Position numbers and translations under genes: made by a program. DNA of 17,468 nucleotides. It comes from Bacteroidales bacterium. Lineage in GTDB: Bacteria; Bacteroidota; Bacteroidia; Bacteroidales; WCHB1-69. Positions 15,901-17,468 of this stretch are shown piece after piece (within the stretch, counting starts at the first letter, position 1; the number at the start of each line of letters is the position of its first letter). The notes beneath the pieces are model-generated. The model worked only from the letters and a program-made list of their open reading frames with translations. It searched no databases and was not told the DNA's origin. Where the stretch lies: the NCBI GenBank assembly GCA_023229985.1, contig JALNYF010000046.1:1-17468 (forward strand), written 5' to 3'.

Positions 15901-16686
15901 TTAATATATAAACGGAAAAACACGTTTCAGTTTTTTCGATTTCATTTCATCGGCAAATTCCAGATTATACTTTTTATAGATGGCGCGTGCGCGGGGAACC
16001 AAATTGGCAAATGTCCAAATAAAAAATACCAATCCCGACAATGACCACGTAAAAATGGCAAATCCCAACCATTCCATTAATTCCCCCAAATAGTTGGCGG
16101 AAGTGACATAATTGAACATTCCTCCTTTCGGAAGATAATGCCGGGTATCGTTTTCATCTTTTCGAAGATGTCGAATGATATAATCGGAGCGAAGATTAAT
16201 GGCATAACCGACGATAAAGACGATAACTCCCACTATAAATTGTGGGGAATAAAGCCATTCAATATCTTCGTAGCCGATTCCGAAAACGGTATAATTGACA
16301 TTATAGGATTCAAAGAAAATCCAATAGCCTTGCATCATGGAGTTCAGGACATTAAAGCCGATTCCCATAAACATAATTCCGAGTGGCATTTTGCTTTGAC
16401 CTTTGAGCAGCCATGGGAAAATGAGCGAGCGTTGGATGTAGTGCATTTGAAACAGCAGGAAGAAAATGAAAGGGACAACGGAGAAGCGGTGCGGAGATGC
16501 CGACCAAATGACAATCATTGCCAGAAAAATGGGAAATTCCATGAGGAACCACGCCAATTTATTGTTAATAGTTTTTCCCCATTTTGAAGAGATGAGCATG
16601 CCGTAGCCGGCATTTACAAAATTGAGTGCCGCGAAAACAATCGCGGCAACCCCAATCATTACGTATAAATAGATGTAAAATGCCAT
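15901..16686 (-). CDS. Steroid 5-alpha-reductase (SRD5A)-like membrane protein
   Basis: A 261 aa polytopic membrane protein of the 3-oxo-5-alpha-steroid 4-dehydrogenase family, with about six or seven hydrophobic segments. Key residues of human SRD5A2 are matched: Glu50 in WFLMEFP (human Glu57), Tyr83 in MHYIQRS (human Tyr91) and Arg86 (human Arg94). The NADPH-site residues Asn164 and Asp168 in NLRSD, Asn198 and Glu202 in TSANYLGELMEW, and KGGMFNYV are also matched. The C-terminus ends VFPFIY, like the human PFIF. Human Arg105 is replaced by Gln97. It is therefore expected to reduce a delta4-3-oxo substrate with NADPH. Start is 5 bases after the sppA stop; the OYE gene follows. DUF1295-like reductases are the alternative but fit these motifs less well. 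Confidence 0.88.
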   Translation of the reverse strand: MAFYIYLYVMIGVAAIVFAALNFVNAGYGMLISSKWGKTINNKLAWFLMEFPIFLAMIVIWSASPHRFSVVPFIFFLLFQMHYIQRSLIFPWLLKGQSKMPLGIMFMGIGFNVLNSMMQGYWIFFESYNVNYTVFGIGYEDIEWLYSPQFIVGVIVFIVGYAINLRSDYIIRHLRKDENDTRHYLPKGGMFNYVTSANYLGELMEWLGFAIFTWSLSGLVFFIWTFANLVPRARAIYKKYNLEFADEMKSKKLKRVFPFIY

Positions 16687-16691
16687 TTTAT

Positions 16692-17468
16692 TTATTTAAT
16701 TATCAATTCCATGGGCATGCGTGCTTGAATGCCCTGCATGTTAGTGATTTGTTTAATTGCTGCGTAGGAATAATAGAGTTCTCCCATTTGAGCTTTCATG
16801 ACAGCCGTTATATTATCTTCTTCGGGCGAGGCAAAGAGTTGTTCTATCCACGATTGATGTTTAGGATAATAAACTATATTGTAGTCGCTTGCGCCGGACA
16901 ATTCTACGGCTAAATTGATGGCATCTTGTAAAGTTCCTATTTTATCCACCAATTTGTGCTGAAGGGCATCGCTGCCACTCCACACGCGACCTTGTCCGAT
17001 GGAATCCACTTGAGCTTTATCAATATTTCGACCGTCAGAAACGCGTTGCAAGAACGTATCATAAATTCTATCAACGCTTTTTTGTAATTGGTTGTACTCT
17101 TGTTCGTCCATCTCTCTCAGACCGGTGTATGCATCAGAATGGATATTGGATTTAGCCACATCAATGGTGATTCCCAATTTATTTTTCAAACAGTTTCCTA
17201 AATTCGGTATCAATCCGAAAACGCCGATAGAGCCGGTTAAGGTATTATCCTGTGCCACGATAGCGTCGGAGTTGCAAGCGATATAGTAGCCGCCGGATGC
17301 TGCATAGTCGCCCATAGAAGTAACGACTTTCACGCCGGCTGCCTTGGCGCGTTCAATCTCGTTCCAAATCACTTCGGATGCCAACGCACTGCCTCCCGGG
17401 GAGTTCACGCGCAATACGATAGCCTTGACTTCTTTGTCGGTATAGGCTCGACGTATCTCTTTACATAG
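16692..17468 (-). CDS. sppA: Signal peptide peptidase SppA, C-terminal part
   Basis: Membrane-bound serine protease that degrades cleaved signal peptides (S49 family). The frame is open to the right edge, so 258 residues of the C-terminal part are present and the start lies outside. The first residues (CKEIRRAYTDKEVKAIVLRV) lead into NSPGGSALASEVIW. The nucleophile serine is in GDYAASGGYYIA, and GSIGVFG follows. SDGRNIDKAQVDSIGQGRVW and ALQHKLVDKIGTLQDAI match the rest of the family. The catalytic lysine of long SppA lies in the missing N-terminal half, so the 67-kDa form cannot be proved here. The next gene starts 5 bases after its stop. Confidence 0.93.
   Translation of the reverse strand, partial: LCKEIRRAYTDKEVKAIVLRVNSPGGSALASEVIWNEIERAKAAGVKVVTSMGDYAASGGYYIACNSDAIVAQDNTLTGSIGVFGLIPNLGNCLKNKLGITIDVAKSNIHSDAYTGLREMDEQEYNQLQKSVDRIYDTFLQRVSDGRNIDKAQVDSIGQGRVWSGSDALQHKLVDKIGTLQDAINLAVELSGASDYNIVYYPKHQSWIEQLFASPEEDNITAVMKAQMGELYYSYAAIKQITNMQGIQARMPMELIIK

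Noticed and set aside
16692..17414. Short SppA beginning at a TTG inside the window
   Set aside because: The family sequence continues without a stop to the right edge, so the protein is cut by the window rather than short.
1..17468. Mobile elements, CRISPR arrays, tRNA, rRNA or riboswitches
   Set aside because: No transposase, terminal repeats, regular spacer array, cloverleaf or known riboswitch core was recognised on either strand.

Overview
The window looks like a chromosomal segment of a Bacteroidota bacterium, probably a member of the Bacteroidales. The methylmalonyl-CoA mutase reads like the Bacteroides/Parabacteroides MutB. Four gene starts are preceded by the phylum-specific -7 promoter box TAnnTTTG. 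Start codons lack Shine-Dalgarno sequences. Two proteins end in FISUMP domains, the LptD is of the Bacteroidota OstA-like type, and an ECF sigma factor is followed by a small single-pass membrane protein in the usual Bacteroidota layout. No phage, insertion sequence, CRISPR array, tRNA or rRNA is visible.

Layout. (1) 1-2443, minus strand: mutB, followed after 2 bp by a PatB/MalY-type C-S lyase that runs off the left edge. (2) 2580-3095, plus: thiol peroxidase tpx, divergent from mutB. (3) 3096-3391: an AT-rich intergenic region with a promoter. It leads into a plus-strand run of three secreted proteins (3392-7659): a FISUMP protein, a fibre-like protein, and a larger Fn3/FISUMP protein. This is the most lineage-specific part of the window. 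(4) 7726-11564, minus: lptD, an ECF sigma factor and a putative anti-sigma protein. (5) 11640-14611, plus: a peptidoglycan amidase and a Na/Pi cotransporter, divergent from lptD. The two -7 boxes there form an inverted pair. (6) 14650-17468, minus: sppA (C-terminal part, running off the right edge), a steroid 5-alpha-reductase-like membrane protein and an Old Yellow Enzyme-type flavin oxidoreductase. This set converges on the Na/Pi gene at a long hairpin.

Function. Much of the segment concerns the cell envelope: LPS export (LptD), peptidoglycan cleavage (amidase), membrane proteolysis (SppA), an ECF regulator and surface proteins. mutB fits succinate-propionate metabolism and Tpx fits peroxide defence. 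The most interesting part is the pair of a SRD5A-like 5-alpha-reductase with both catalytic residues and an OYE-family enoate reductase. These are the two enzyme classes known to reduce the A ring of 3-oxo-delta4 steroids and bile acids in gut Bacteroidota, so the pair is a candidate steroid or bile-acid reducing module.
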